Assembly (NCBI RefSeq): GCF_015350995.1
Contig: NZ_JADKRW010000004.1
Coordinates: 372,001-436,000 of the forward strand
Length of the DNA stretch: 64,000 nucleotides
Source: Curtobacterium sp. VKM Ac-1393
Lineage (GTDB): Bacteria > Actinomycetota > Actinomycetes > Actinomycetales > Microbacteriaceae
Direction: 5' to 3'
Shown here: positions 19,768 to 29,666 of the stretch, piece after piece
Numbering within the stretch: position 1 is the first letter of the stretch
How the letters are laid out: every line of letters starts with the position of its first letter
Notes under the pieces: generated by a model
What the model was told of the DNA's origin: nothing
What the model saw: only the letters and a program-made list of their open reading frames with translations
The model's database searches: none
Translations under genes and position numbers: made by a program

Positions 19768-20401
19768 GGATACCTCTCGAGATGGTCAGGCGGCCGAGGC
19801 CGAGGAGGAGCAGGTCGAGGACGAGGGCGAGCAGGACGACGCCGACCACCCCGACGACCACGGAGTTGAGGGCGTTCGCGCCGCCGAGGCGCGAGAGTCC
19901 GGAGAAGATGAAGCCGCCGAGCCCGGGCCCGAGTGCGTAGGCGGCGATGGCGGCGATGCCCATCACCATCTGCGCGGACACCCGCACACCGCTCAGGATG
20001 ATCGGCCAGGCCATCGGCAGCTCGACCTGCACGAGGGTCCGGAACCGGCTCATGCCGATGCCGCGGGCCGACTCGACCACGCTCGGCGGGATCTCGGCGA
20101 GGCCGACGACCGCGTTGCGCAGGATCGGCAGGGCGGCGAAGAAGACGATGGTGACCACCGACGGGACGACGCCGAAGCCGAGGGGGACGATGAGCAGGCC
20201 GATGACCGCGAAGGACGGCAGGGTGAGGCCGATGGCGGACACCCCGTTCGCGACGGAGGTCAGCCGGGGGCTGCGGTAGACGAGTGTGGCGAGCACCACG
20301 GCGATGACCGTGGCGAGCACCGTGCACTGGACCACCAGCGAGAAGTGCTGCCACGACGAGAACCAGATCTGGCTCCATCGCTCCACGACGTACTGGAACA
20401 C
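19754..20401 (-). CDS. osmoprotectant ABC transporter permease, first gene of the operon
   Basis: 215 aa, about five or six membrane helices, with the ATPase-contact loop ESARGIGMSRFRTLVQVELPMAWP. Start GTG at 20401 follows a purine-rich GGAAGGGGAG site. Its 3' end overlaps the ATPase gene by 14 nt. Forms the permease pair with the product at 17732-18493. Confidence 0.88.
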   Translation of the reverse strand: MFQYVVERWSQIWFSSWQHFSLVVQCTVLATVIAVVLATLVYRSPRLTSVANGVSAIGLTLPSFAVIGLLIVPLGFGVVPSVVTIVFFAALPILRNAVVGLAEIPPSVVESARGIGMSRFRTLVQVELPMAWPIILSGVRVSAQMVMGIAAIAAYALGPGLGGFIFSGLSRLGGANALNSVVVGVVGVVLLALVLDLLLLGLGRLTISRGIRVQH

Positions 20402-20609
20402 GGGTGGGCGCTCCCCTTCCGGTCGGCCGAAGTGCCCACGGATCGGGGCACGAGCTGCGCCAAAGCTACGCAGGGGTGGGGCCTCCCGCGTGACCGGAGC
20501 ACCCTGAAGTCGTCGTTTCCTGTGCGGGCGACCTGGTCATAACGCCTGATCAGGGACGGGTTCAGCGTCCTACCCTGAGAGAACGGTAACGATCGTGAGG
20601 CAGCGTCGG
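20402..20609. promoter_or_regulatory. 208-bp gap upstream of the osmoprotectant operon
   Basis: Non-coding. It must hold the promoter of the osmoprotectant importer. A perfect 10-bp palindrome CCTGATCAGG is present near 20545, and the region is less GC-rich than its neighbours around 20510-20600. I cannot assign -35/-10 elements with confidence. Confidence 0.4.
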
Positions 20610-21311
20610 CTACGTGCCGAGGCCCCGCAGGCCGGAGCGCTCGGCGATGTCGACGAGTGTTTCGCGCCAGAGCACCCACTCGTCAGGGGTCTTGTCGGCG
20701 AGGTTGCCGTCCCCGTCGCCGGCCAGACCGTCGAGCATCTCGCGCACGATGTCGGCGTGCCCCGCGTGCCGGGCCGTCTCGTACGCCATGTGCACCAGGA
20801 TCCGGTGGAGCGTGACCTCGCGGTGCTCCTCCGGCCACCAGGGGACGGTGCCGCGGGCGTCGAGCTCGAGCGCGTCGATGGTCGCGTCGGCGTGCGCGGC
20901 GCTGCGGTGGTGGAAGGCCACGACGTCGTCCAGGGTCTCGTCGAGCGTCGCGTACATGTCCTCGCCGTCCTCCGATTCGAGCCAGGCGGGCGCGTCGGGC
21001 AACGGCCGGCCGAAGACCTCGCCGAAGTACCCGACCTGCACACCGGCGACGTGCTTCACCAGCCCGAGCACGTTCGTGCCGGTCGGCGTCACCGGCCAGC
21101 GGGCCTGCCGTTCGGCGAGCCCGTCGAGCTTGCCGAGGAGCGCGGCGCGGTGCTTCTGCAGGTACCGGTGCAGCGTGTGCTTGACCGCGGCGGCCGCAAC
21201 GGTGTCAGGGCTCGCCGACGAGCCCTCGTCGGACAGCGCCGCGTTGCCGCTGGACGCGAGCCCGGTGGTCGTCGCAGGGTGGACCTCGGGGACCGCGTCG
21301 GTGCTGCTCAT
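20610..21311 (-). CDS. DinB/DUF664-family protein
   Basis: 233 aa. The four-helix DinB-like metal-binding fold is indicated by KHVAGVQVGYFGEVFG and HRILVHMAYETARHAGHADIVRE, which supply the histidine triad seen in DUF664/mycothiol-dependent enzymes. In actinobacteria members are often thiol transferases or of unknown role. About 40 residues of low-complexity Ala/Ser sequence precede the domain. Start overlaps the stop of the upstream gene (ATGA), so it is cotranscribed with the DUF6197-like gene. Confidence 0.8.
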   Translation of the reverse strand: MSSTDAVPEVHPATTTGLASSGNAALSDEGSSASPDTVAAAAVKHTLHRYLQKHRAALLGKLDGLAERQARWPVTPTGTNVLGLVKHVAGVQVGYFGEVFGRPLPDAPAWLESEDGEDMYATLDETLDDVVAFHHRSAAHADATIDALELDARGTVPWWPEEHREVTLHRILVHMAYETARHAGHADIVREMLDGLAGDGDGNLADKTPDEWVLWRETLVDIAERSGLRGLGT

Positions 21312-21919
21312 GCCCTCGATCGTGCCACCAGGTCGTCCTGCAGGCGCACGGATTCCTGCACGGCCACGCGTTCCGCGGTGAGCAGCAGCCCGGAGACCTC
21401 GGACGCGGTGCGCGCCGGGGCGTCGTTCCAACTGGTCAGGTCGCGGACCCGACCCATCCGGACGTCGGGCGCCGGACACCAGAGCACCGGCGCGCCCTCG
21501 TCCACGGCGAGCGCGTGCCAGACCAGGTCGAGCGAGTGCTGGACCCGCGGCGAGTGCACGGCGTGCGGCCCGCCAGCGGCCGAGACGACCGCGCCGACCA
21601 GACAGGCGGCGACGAGCGGCCGGCCCTGCACGTCCATCGCGGCAGCGCTCGACGCCTTCCGCATCCGGCCGTGCTCGTCGAGGTAGGCGAACCAGGCGTG
21701 CTGGATCCAGCCCCGTTCGACGACGCTCCGGGCGTCCGAGAGCAGGTGCCCGAGTTCGCCGAGTTCCTGCAGGCGGTCCTCGACCCGCCGGATCCGTGCG
21801 GCGGCGCGGCGCTCGGCGAGGCGGTCGAGGAACCCGCGGATGCCGGTTCGGTCGGATCGGACGGGGGCGGGAGAGGCGTCGGTGGCGACGTCGTGCTGGA
21901 CGCGGAACTCGAGGGTCAT
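21308..21919 (-). CDS. DUF6197-like hypothetical protein
   Basis: 203 aa. Residues about 45-175 resemble DUF6197: a W-x-Q-x-A helix region (ERGWIQHAWFAYLDEHGRM), a CLVGAV centre and a WND....RTASEV ending. No catalytic function is known for that family. A basic N-terminal helix (FLDRLAERRAAARIRRVEDRL) may be coiled. Cotranscribed with the DinB-like gene downstream. Confidence 0.6.
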   Translation of the reverse strand: MTLEFRVQHDVATDASPAPVRSDRTGIRGFLDRLAERRAAARIRRVEDRLQELGELGHLLSDARSVVERGWIQHAWFAYLDEHGRMRKASSAAAMDVQGRPLVAACLVGAVVSAAGGPHAVHSPRVQHSLDLVWHALAVDEGAPVLWCPAPDVRMGRVRDLTSWNDAPARTASEVSGLLLTAERVAVQESVRLQDDLVARSRA

Positions 21920-21977
21920 GAGGGCCCCTCCGATCGGCTGTGCACGGATGGTGCGGTCACGATAGCCCCGCGGGGTC

Positions 21978-22856
21978 TCAGCCGTCCAGCACTGCGTCGA
22001 TGGTGCGCCGCGCGACGCTCCGGAAGGCGCGCTCGTCGGACGTCGCGAGGGCGGAGGCGATGGTGATCGCCCACCCGCGGGCGCGTCCCCAGGTCGCGTC
22101 CGGGGCGGCGACGCGCGTCCGGAACGCGTGGCGGGCCTCCCGGTCGAGCGTCAGCCAGGCGGTCGCGAGGTCGACGGCGGGGTCTCCTGCGGTCACGTCG
22201 CCGAAGTCGACGACCGCCGACAGGCGTTCGTCGCCGTCCGTGGTGCGGTCGACGAGCAGGTTGAAGGGGTGCAGGTCGCCGTGCACCCAGACGGGAGGCC
22301 CGGCGTGCGTCGGCAGCGCCGCCGCGGTCCGCCAGGCTGCCGCCAGCTCCACGGCACGGGGCACGGACTGCGTGTCGAGTCGCGTCAGGACGGCGTCGCT
22401 GCGCATCGCGAGCGGTACGGCTCGGAACGGGTTCACCGGGGCGTCGGCCGGAGCGGGCACGTGCAGCAGTCGCACGAACGCGGCGAGCCCCTCCGCGACC
22501 GGCACGCCCGCAGCACGCTCGCCGACGGGCACGCCGGGGAGCCACCGCACGACGCTCCACGACCACGGGTACCCGAGCGCCGGACGGCCGACGCGCACCG
22601 GAGCCGGAACGGGCACGACCGGCGCGACGCGGGCGGCGATCTCCGGCAGCCAGCGCTGCTCGTGCTCGACCAGGCGCGCCGCGAGCTGTCGGCGGGGGAG
22701 CCGCACGGCGTACGCGTCCCCGAGCCGCACGATGACGTTGTCCCACCCGTTCGCGACCAGGGCGAGCGGCAGGTCGGCCAGGTCGGGGTGCTGGTCGTGC
22801 AGCAGCGCCCGGACGAGCGGCACGTCGACGTCGACCTCCGCGCGTGGTGTGGGCAC
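21978..22856 (-). CDS. aminoglycoside phosphotransferase-family kinase
   Basis: 292 aa. The kinase catalytic loop WVHGDLHPFNLLV and the metal-binding VVDFGDVTAGDPAVDL are both intact, so the protein should be an active APH/choline-kinase-fold phosphotransferase. Such genes occur widely in actinobacteria and often act on metabolites rather than drugs; resistance is not shown. Start GTG at 22856 lies 6 nt after TAGCCT (22863-22868, minus strand), a leaderless arrangement. Confidence 0.83.
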   Translation of the reverse strand: MPTPRAEVDVDVPLVRALLHDQHPDLADLPLALVANGWDNVIVRLGDAYAVRLPRRQLAARLVEHEQRWLPEIAARVAPVVPVPAPVRVGRPALGYPWSWSVVRWLPGVPVGERAAGVPVAEGLAAFVRLLHVPAPADAPVNPFRAVPLAMRSDAVLTRLDTQSVPRAVELAAAWRTAAALPTHAGPPVWVHGDLHPFNLLVDRTTDGDERLSAVVDFGDVTAGDPAVDLATAWLTLDREARHAFRTRVAAPDATWGRARGWAITIASALATSDERAFRSVARRTIDAVLDG

Positions 22857-22942
22857 CGGCTCAGGCTAGTGGGCCGAACGACCCATGCCCGCGAACGGGG
22901 GCGGGTGCGGAAACCGACCGCTGAGTATGCTAAGGATGCCAG

Positions 22943-22976
22943 TGACGTGGGTGTTTCCCTGGGGGGACCCGCGTCA
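22943..22976. terminator. hairpin overlapping a TetR stop codon
   Basis: Arms TGACGTGGGT (22943-22952) and ACCCGCGTCA (22967-22976) can form a 10-bp stem with one G-U pair and a 14-nt loop. The distal arm contains the stop codon of the TetR gene. It separates that gene from the promoter of the kinase gene and probably ends transcription. Confidence 0.5.
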
Positions 22977-23624
22977 TTCCGGCGCGATGATCGCGACGAG
23001 CCGGGGGACCTCGGGCCGCAGGCGCTCCGTGACCAGTGCGGCGAGCAGCACGGTCCACAGTTCCCGGAGACGCTCGTACAGGTCGATGCGGTCCGCGAGC
23101 ACGTCGGACACCGTCTGCACGCCGGTGTAGGCGGGGATGACCACGCGGCCCACCAACTCCGGGTCCCAGCGGGGGTCGACCTCGCCAGCGTCGATCGCCT
23201 GGCGGACGGTCTGCGCGATGACGGCCATCCAGTCGGTGTACGGGTCCTGCCGGTCGACGTCGCGCGTCGCGACCTCGGTCGACAACCGGATGCCCGCGCT
23301 GACGACCACCTCGGACACCATCTGGGTCGCGAGGCCCTGCGACATCCACATGAGCGCCTCGAGCGGTGTCCGGCTCCGCGCGACCGCGGCTTCGCCGTAC
23401 CGCCGCGAGACCTCGTGCTGCTCGGCGATCACGGCGGCGGCGAGGTCGGCCTTCGACGTGAAGTGGAAGTACAGCGCACCCTTGGTCAGGCCGATCCGCT
23501 CCGCGACGGCGTCCATCGACGCACCGAGGTACCCGCGCTCGTCGAACTCGGCGGCCGCGGCCCCGATGATCGCCGCGCGGGTCTCGAGCGCCCGCTGCTG
23601 CCGGGTGCGTCCGTCGTGCGCCAT
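22974..23624 (-). CDS. TetR-family regulator (ScbR-like N-terminus)
   Basis: 216 aa. HTH domain at about 12-58 with YLGASMDAVAERIGLTKGALYFHFTSKADLA, a form common in gamma-butyrolactone-receptor-like and related TetR regulators. The C-terminal domain carries no recognised ligand motif. TACGAT lies 9 nt before the ATG. Divergent from a small membrane protein gene at 23699, a plausible target; a hormone-receptor role is not supported because no butyrolactone synthase gene is near. Confidence 0.85.
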   Translation of the reverse strand: MAHDGRTRQQRALETRAAIIGAAAAEFDERGYLGASMDAVAERIGLTKGALYFHFTSKADLAAAVIAEQHEVSRRYGEAAVARSRTPLEALMWMSQGLATQMVSEVVVSAGIRLSTEVATRDVDRQDPYTDWMAVIAQTVRQAIDAGEVDPRWDPELVGRVVIPAYTGVQTVSDVLADRIDLYERLRELWTVLLAALVTERLRPEVPRLVAIIAPE

Positions 23625-23698
23625 CACCACCCGATCGTAGTCCTGCGCCGGTGCCGCGCACGGCCCGCGTTCGGGCGGGTACCCTACGGTTGGCGGCC

Positions 23699-24142
23699 AT
23701 GGACGGATGGCGGAACCCCGCACGATGGGCGCGGACCGGACGGTGGCTGCTGCTGCCGATCGCGGTGCTCGACTGGGTGGCCCTCACGCCGCAGACCATC
23801 GTCGTGCTCGCGTTCCTGATCGCCGTCGTCGGGCTCGTCGGCATGGCGGCCGCGCTCGTCGTCCACATGCTCAGCCGCTCGCGCGGGGCGATGGCGGCGC
23901 TCGGCGTCGTGCTGCTGCTCGGCGGGCTCGTGGTCTTCGGCCTCGACCCGTTCCCCGGCTCGTTCCCGCTCATCGACGGATGGTGGCCCGAAGCGATCAC
24001 CCAGCCGCAGGTCGTCGGCAGCGCCTACTGGCAGCTCGCCGGTCTCGGCATCGAACTCGCGGGCTTCGGCATGCTGGCCACGTTGCTCGTCGTCGCGCTG
24101 ACCGGTGCACCGCGGGCACGGCAGGACCGCTTCCGCTCCTGA
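23699..24142 (+). CDS. hypothetical membrane protein
   Basis: 147 aa with three or four hydrophobic segments (about 18-33, 34-57, 63-82 and 117-137). No family recognised. ATG at 23699 is chosen because TACGGT lies 8 nt upstream; an earlier in-frame start at 23651 would read through that promoter. Divergent from the TetR gene, which may control it. Confidence 0.65.
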   Translation: MDGWRNPARWARTGRWLLLPIAVLDWVALTPQTIVVLAFLIAVVGLVGMAAALVVHMLSRSRGAMAALGVVLLLGGLVVFGLDPFPGSFPLIDGWWPEAITQPQVVGSAYWQLAGLGIELAGFGMLATLLVVALTGAPRARQDRFRS

Positions 24143-24163
24143 CCGCGGTGCGGCAGGACGTCG

Positions 24164-25321
24164 TCAGCGGCGGCCCAGCAGCACGACGGTGACGTCATGG
24201 CGGCTGTCCGTCGGCACGAGCGCACGGATCCGCTCGACGGCGGCAGCGCCACTCGACTCGGACCGCACCAGGTCGGCCAGGTCGTCGAGGTGTCGGATGC
24301 CCTCGAGTCCCAGGACTCCTCCGGTGCACACCACCAGTCGGTCGCCCGGTGCCAGGTCGAGCGTCGCCGAGGTGCGTGGCACGCCCGCGGGCTGCAGGCC
24401 GAGCGGCAGGTCGAGCGAGTGCAGCGCCCGGCTGCTGCCGTCGGCGCGGACGAGCACCGCGAGGCCGTGGCCGGCGTCCCCGAAGTCGACGCGACCCGAC
24501 GTCGGGTCGAGCCGCAGGTGGAAGAGCGAGCCGACGGCGTCCGCAGCGGACATGTCGGCGGCGACCTGCGCCTCCAGGCCGCCGATCGCATCCTGCAAGG
24601 CGGTCTCGGTCCGCGCCACCACGGCGCCGCGGACGGCCGAGGCGAGCAGACCGGATGCGCGACCCGCTGCCGAGACGCCCCCCACGGTGACGTGCACGAC
24701 GCCGTCGGTGGCGACTCGCCAGTCGGCGACGTCTCCGCCGCCCTGATCGCGCCGGTGTGCGAGGGTGTCGACGTCGTAGCCGGGGACGTCGACCGGTTCG
24801 GGCACCAGGCCCTCGAGCACGCGGCTGATCCGAGCGCGGTCGATCGCGTGGCCGAGCTCGCGTTCGGCCCAGTGGGCGAGGTCGCGGAGCAGGTCGAGGT
24901 CCTCGGCCGACAGCTCGCGCGGGGTCGCGTCCATGATGCAGAGCGTGCCGACCCTGGTGCCGTCGAGCATCGTCAGCGGCGCCCCCGCGTAGAAGCGGAT
25001 CCCGTGCTCCGCCACCGCCGCGGTGTGCGCGAACCGAGCGTCGAGCGAAGCGTCCGGGATCACCATCGGCTCCGGACTGAGCACCGTCGTCGCGCAGAAC
25101 TGCTCGCTCGCGGGCACGCTCGTGCCCTGGTGCCAGCCGAACGTCGACTGCGACGTGACGACGTCGCTGTGGACGAGGTTGAGGAAGGTCAGCGGCACGC
25201 CGAACGCCTCGTGGGTCATGCGGGTGATGCGGTCGAAACGCTCCTCGGGGCCTGCCCCCAAGACTCCGAGCGCCTCGATCACCGCGGTGCGTCGATCCGC
25301 ACCGTCGAGATGGTTGGTCAC
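24164..25321 (-). CDS. GAF domain plus degenerate SpoIIE/PP2C-like phosphatase domain
   Basis: 385 aa. Residues about 10-165 are a GAF sensor domain with the FCATTVLSPEPMVIPDASLDARF style of light/redox sensors. Residues about 180-385 align with SpoIIE/RsbU phosphatases (GGGD 194-197, AGHG 283-286, PLGL) but the metal-binding Asp of the D-V-S-G motif is G215, the Asp of T-D-G is G334 and the first Asp of D-D-V-T is H375. Three of four acidic metal ligands are thus missing, so phosphatase activity is doubtful; a binding or sensory role is more likely. GTG start overlaps the ThuA stop. Confidence 0.8.
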   Translation of the reverse strand: MTNHLDGADRRTAVIEALGVLGAGPEERFDRITRMTHEAFGVPLTFLNLVHSDVVTSQSTFGWHQGTSVPASEQFCATTVLSPEPMVIPDASLDARFAHTAAVAEHGIRFYAGAPLTMLDGTRVGTLCIMDATPRELSAEDLDLLRDLAHWAERELGHAIDRARISRVLEGLVPEPVDVPGYDVDTLAHRRDQGGGDVADWRVATDGVVHVTVGGVSAAGRASGLLASAVRGAVVARTETALQDAIGGLEAQVAADMSAADAVGSLFHLRLDPTSGRVDFGDAGHGLAVLVRADGSSRALHSLDLPLGLQPAGVPRTSATLDLAPGDRLVVCTGGVLGLEGIRHLDDLADLVRSESSGAAAVERIRALVPTDSRHDVTVVLLGRR

Positions 25322-26094
25322 ACGCCCTGTCTACCCGCTCCGTCCGTCAGGAACCAGTCCCGCGGGTGGGGGTCCGCGCCGAGCGTGCGCCGCTCGGACA
25401 CCGGGGCTGCCCACGCGGCCGCATTCGACAGCACCCGCTGGATGTCCGGGTGGTGGTAGACCGGGTACTCCTGGTCGCCTGGCGAGAAGTAGAAGACCTT
25501 CCCGAGGCCGCGGCGGTAGGCGACGCCGGACCGGAACACCTCGCCGCCGGCGAAGGTCGACAGGAAGACCTCTTCGTCGGGGCGCGGGATGTCGAAGTAC
25601 TCGCCGTACATCTCCTGGCGCTCGATCACGATCGGGTGTGGGACCCCGGCGGCGATCGGGTGCTCGGGAGCGACCGTCCAGACGAGTTCGCGCTCGCCGT
25701 CGTTCCGCCACTTCAGCGAGCAGGTCGTGCCCATCAGGCGCTTGAACGGCTTCGAGTAGTGCCCGGAGTGCAGCACGACCAGGCCCATCCCGGCGTGCAC
25801 CGCGTCGACGACCAGGTCGACGACGGCATCGCTGACCTCGTCGTGGGCGGCGTGCCCCCACCAGAACAGCACGTCGGTGGTGGCCAGGCGCTCGGCGGTG
25901 ATGCCGTGGTCGGGTTCCTGCAGCGTGGCGGTGCTCACGGTCGCGTCGGGGTGGTGCTCGCGGAGCGCGGCGGCGATCACGGTGTGCATGCCGTCGGGGT
26001 AGTGCCCGATGACCGTCGCGTCACCGCGGGTCTCGTGCACGTTCTCGTTCCAGACGACGATGTTCAGGGGACGGTTCTCGGTCGGCACTGACAT
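25318..26094 (-). CDS. ThuA-domain (trehalose-utilisation-like) protein
   Basis: 258 aa. A glutamine-amidotransferase-like fold is indicated by VLFWWGHAAHDEVSD and GLVVLHSGHYSKPFKRLMGTTCSLKWRNDGE; the family is linked to trehalose and other sugar metabolism but its chemistry is unclear. First gene of a two-gene operon with the GAF/SpoIIE-like protein. TAGCGT lies 6 nt before the ATG (leaderless). Confidence 0.85.
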   Translation of the reverse strand: MSVPTENRPLNIVVWNENVHETRGDATVIGHYPDGMHTVIAAALREHHPDATVSTATLQEPDHGITAERLATTDVLFWWGHAAHDEVSDAVVDLVVDAVHAGMGLVVLHSGHYSKPFKRLMGTTCSLKWRNDGERELVWTVAPEHPIAAGVPHPIVIERQEMYGEYFDIPRPDEEVFLSTFAGGEVFRSGVAYRRGLGKVFYFSPGDQEYPVYHHPDIQRVLSNAAAWAAPVSERRTLGADPHPRDWFLTDGAGRQGV

Positions 26095-26143
26095 GGGTCA
26101 ACGCTAGCGGGTCCTCCCAGGAGGGGTCCGCGACGATGTGGGC

Positions 26144-26596
26144 ATGACTCCCCGCTCCCTGTTCCGCGCCGCCGCGATCGCCGAACTCGTGACCTGGACC
26201 ATGCTCATCGCCGGGATGGTGCTCAAGTACGGCCTGGACGCCGGCGACTGGGGTGTCCGGATCGGCGGCGGGGTGCACGGCTTCGTGTTCCTGGCCTACC
26301 TGGTGGTGACGACCGTCGTCGCGGTGAACCAGCGCTGGTCGTTCGGCACGCTCGTGCTCGGCTGGGTGAGCGCCGTCGTGCCCTACGCCACGCTGCCGTT
26401 CGAGGTCGCCGTCGCCCGCCGCGGGATGCTCGAGGGCTCGTGGCGCCGCTCGCCCGATGCACACTCGGGCTTCTGGGACCGCCTGCTGTTCTTCGTGGTG
26501 CGTCGGCCGCTCGTCGCGGTGGCCATCGGGGTCGTGGCGGTCGCCCTGGTGTTCGTGGTGCTGCTGGCGGCGGGCCCGCCCGTGCCGCGGTCCTGA
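26144..26596 (+). CDS. DUF3817-family integral membrane protein
   Basis: 150 aa with four hydrophobic segments (about 7-27, 38-58, 65-82 and 118-143). The FRAAAIAELVTWTMLIAGMVLKY start and GGGVHGFVFLAY centre are typical of DUF3817. A strong AGGAGGGG at 26119-26126 is 17 nt from the ATG at 26144 but 11 nt from an in-frame GTG at 26138; either start changes the protein by two residues. Confidence 0.8.
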   Translation: MTPRSLFRAAAIAELVTWTMLIAGMVLKYGLDAGDWGVRIGGGVHGFVFLAYLVVTTVVAVNQRWSFGTLVLGWVSAVVPYATLPFEVAVARRGMLEGSWRRSPDAHSGFWDRLLFFVVRRPLVAVAIGVVAVALVFVVLLAAGPPVPRS

Positions 26597-26625
26597 CGCG
26601 GGAGCGCGGTCTGGCTCCGGCCGTC

Positions 26626-26675
26626 GAGATCGGCCGCCGCGAGGTCGGCCGCCGCGAGATCGGCCGTCGCGAGGT
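26626..26675. repeat. 15-bp tandem repeat (GAGATCGGCCGCCGC), three units plus part
   Basis: Units at 26626-26640, 26641-26655 and 26656-26670 differ by one or two bases; a fourth begins at 26671 and diverges. It lies in the 273-bp gap between the convergent DUF3817 and isocitrate dehydrogenase genes. A reading frame through it has no start or context, so coding is unlikely. Confidence 0.75.
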
Positions 26676-26699
26676 TCCACAACACGCCGCTCAGGTTCG

Positions 26700-26757
26700 C
26701 CGAGGTTCCGGAAGCGGGCCCCGCGCGACGCGAGATGCCGAGATTTCGGAACCTCGG
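26700..26757. repeat. inverted repeat CCGAGGTTCCGGAA / TTCGGAACCTCGG
   Basis: Arms at 26700-26713 and 26745-26757 pair with one bulged G, enclosing a GC-rich 31-nt loop. A short AGGC/GGGC run (26757-26795) follows. With the 15-bp tandem repeat and the family A palindrome this makes the gap a cluster of three unrelated repeats. Confidence 0.65.
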
Positions 26758-26810
26758 GGCAGGCAGGCAGGCAGGCGGGCAGGCGGGCGGCGGGGTGCGG
26801 GCGCGCGACG

Positions 26811-26856
26811 ACGGACGGGAGGCCCGGTGCCAGCTGGCACCGGGCCTCCCGTCCGT
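26811..26856. terminator. family A palindrome, copy 2; perfect 46-bp inverted repeat
   Basis: Arms of 23 bp meet without a loop at the centre CCAG|CTGG; the arm begins ACGGACGGGAGGCCCGG. It lies 13 nt from the stop of the isocitrate dehydrogenase gene, between convergent genes. The inner sequence (GGTGCCAG) differs from other copies but is symmetric, so compensatory change has preserved pairing. Confidence 0.75.
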
Positions 26857-26869
26857 CAGGTGCGTGCGT

Positions 26870-29080
<2,211 letters not shown>

Positions 29081-29140
29081 GCTGGCGGGTACTCCCTTGT
29101 TCGACCGTCGGTACGTCCACGGTACTCGTGGCGCAGGATG

Positions 29141-29156
29141 TCTCGACATCAAGATA
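29141..29156. promoter_or_regulatory. palindrome TCTCGACATCAAGATA in the icd upstream region
   Basis: TCTCGA-CA-TCAAGA has dyad symmetry (one mismatched pair outside the centre) and is one of the few AT-richer stretches here. It lies 61 nt upstream of icd and 118 nt upstream of the divergent small gene, as expected of an operator. Which regulator binds is unknown. Confidence 0.5.
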
Positions 29157-29273
29157 CATGGTGCCGCCGACGTCCGGCAGGTGTTCGGCAGACGTCCTGG
29201 AGGCGCACTGTCGACTCATAGGAACATCACGTGCACTGGTCTTCCGCAGTTCCAGAGCCGCAGGAGGGCGATC

Positions 29274-29639
29274 ATGGCGACGACACGTGAGACACCGGAG
29301 GACTTCGGGTGGACCGCGGAGGACCTCCGCTCCGCCTACGCCTCGGACGGCAGCGGTCCGTACCGGTACGCCCCGGACGGCTCCGGGCCCTTCTCGTACG
29401 ACGTCGACGGGTCCGGTCCCTGGCTGGTCGGCCCGGAGCCCCGCCGTGGGCTGGCGCGGTTCGCCCCGCGCGACCGGAGCGGGCACTCACGACTCCGCCG
29501 GATCGGGACCGCGTGCACCGCCGGAGCGCTGGCCCTCGTGCTCGCCGTCGGCAGCGTGGCGGTCGTCGCCCACACCGCTCCTCCACACCCGTCCGTGCAG
29601 GCGGGCGTCCTCCACAGCGCGGACACCGACGGGACCTGA
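29274..29639 (+). CDS. small single-pass membrane protein with DGSGP repeats
   Basis: 121 aa, no family recognised. Residues about 21-47 contain three spaced DGSGP motifs each followed by an aromatic (DGSGPY, DGSGPF, DGSGPW) with a period of 10 residues. A basic stretch (RRGLARFAPRDRSGHSRLRR) precedes one hydrophobic helix (about 82-104), and the last 17 residues would be outside if the basic side is cytosolic. CAGGAGGG lies 6 nt before the ATG. Divergent from icd. Confidence 0.7.
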   Translation: MATTRETPEDFGWTAEDLRSAYASDGSGPYRYAPDGSGPFSYDVDGSGPWLVGPEPRRGLARFAPRDRSGHSRLRRIGTACTAGALALVLAVGSVAVVAHTAPPHPSVQAGVLHSADTDGT

Positions 29640-29666
29640 TCGCCTGGACGGTGCCACCCTGGGGTC

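Noticed and set aside
22974..23624. Gamma-butyrolactone hormone receptor
   Set aside because: Only the HTH resembles ScbR-type regulators; there is no synthase gene or antibiotic cluster nearby.
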